From the NCBI GenBank assembly GCA_002309295.1, contig DBXF01000009.1, forward strand, positions 86,746-100,744: a DNA stretch of 13,999 bases. The letters run 5' to 3'. The notes below the pieces were generated by a model. It did no database searches. It saw only the letters and a list, made by a program, of their open reading frames with translations, and was not told where the DNA came from. Source of the stretch: Bacteroidales bacterium UBA1219 (GTDB lineage: Bacteria; Bacteroidota; Bacteroidia; Bacteroidales; P3). This document shows, piece after piece, positions 13,974 through 13,999 of this stretch. Position 1 is the first letter of the stretch. Each line of letters starts with the position of its first letter. The translations under genes and the position numbers were made by a program.

Positions 13974-13999
13974 GCGACAATAGCTCAGTTGGTAGAGCG
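13974..13999 (+). tRNA. tRNA gene, first 26 nt (truncated by window end)
   Basis: A 7-nt acceptor strand (13974-13980, gcgacaa) is followed by TA at tRNA positions 8-9, then a D-arm with GCTC paired to GAGC around AGTTGGTA. This is the normal beginning of a tRNA. The anticodon lies beyond the window, so the amino acid cannot be named. Confidence 0.85.

Overview
The window reads as a piece of a Bacteroidales-type (Bacteroidota) chromosome. The evidence is: TTTG-N19-TAnnTTTG promoters (two full matches), no consistent Shine-Dalgarno sequences, MKK-type signal peptides with short lipoboxes, a GLPGLI/DUF4412-like protein pair, and moderate GC in genes with AT-rich gaps. The 3-aminobutyryl-CoA ammonia-lyase further suggests an anaerobic amino-acid fermenter (the Porphyromonas/Odoribacter/Alistipes style of metabolism). 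The genus cannot be fixed from the sequence alone.

Layout. The + strand at 1-1128 holds the C-terminal four fifths of dihydrolipoyl dehydrogenase, closed by a hairpin terminator. A tandem pair of secreted or lipid-anchored serpins follows (1326-2597 and 2647-3912), then a ten-helix EamA/DMT transporter (3958-4929). From about 4928 to 11511 the genes lie on the - strand. In order of transcription they form three groups. Group one is two paralogous secreted proteins (11511-10783, 10763-10053) ending in a terminator. Group two is ftsK (9942-7495) followed 4 bp later by an O-methyltransferase (7490-6825). Group three has a clear promoter at 6729-6759 driving two tiny Cys-patterned lipoproteins, a CoA-transferase subunit A and 3-aminobutyryl-CoA ammonia-lyase (kal), ending in a strong terminator at 5066-5101. 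After a divergent gap, the + strand resumes with sanA (11737-12441), dtd (12594-13049, with its own consensus promoter), a lipoprotein of unknown function (13118-13966) and the first 26 nt of a tRNA gene.

How the genes work together. kal and the CoA-transferase belong to the end of lysine fermentation to butyrate/acetate: kal releases ammonia to give crotonyl-CoA, and the CoA-transferase moves CoA between butyryl-CoA and a 3-oxoacid. Only subunit A of the transferase is present, and the rest of the pathway is outside the window. Lpd (E3), FtsK, SanA, Dtd and the tRNA are housekeeping. The serpins form a probable defence unit against host or neighbour proteases. Their scaffolds and hinges are nearly the same but their reactive-centre loops are unrelated, which is the most biologically suggestive feature here. 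The next most interesting is the matched pair of four-cysteine mini-lipoproteins at the head of the fermentation operon. I saw no CRISPR array, insertion sequence, phage gene or clear mobile element, and no gene-free stretch longer than 225 bp.
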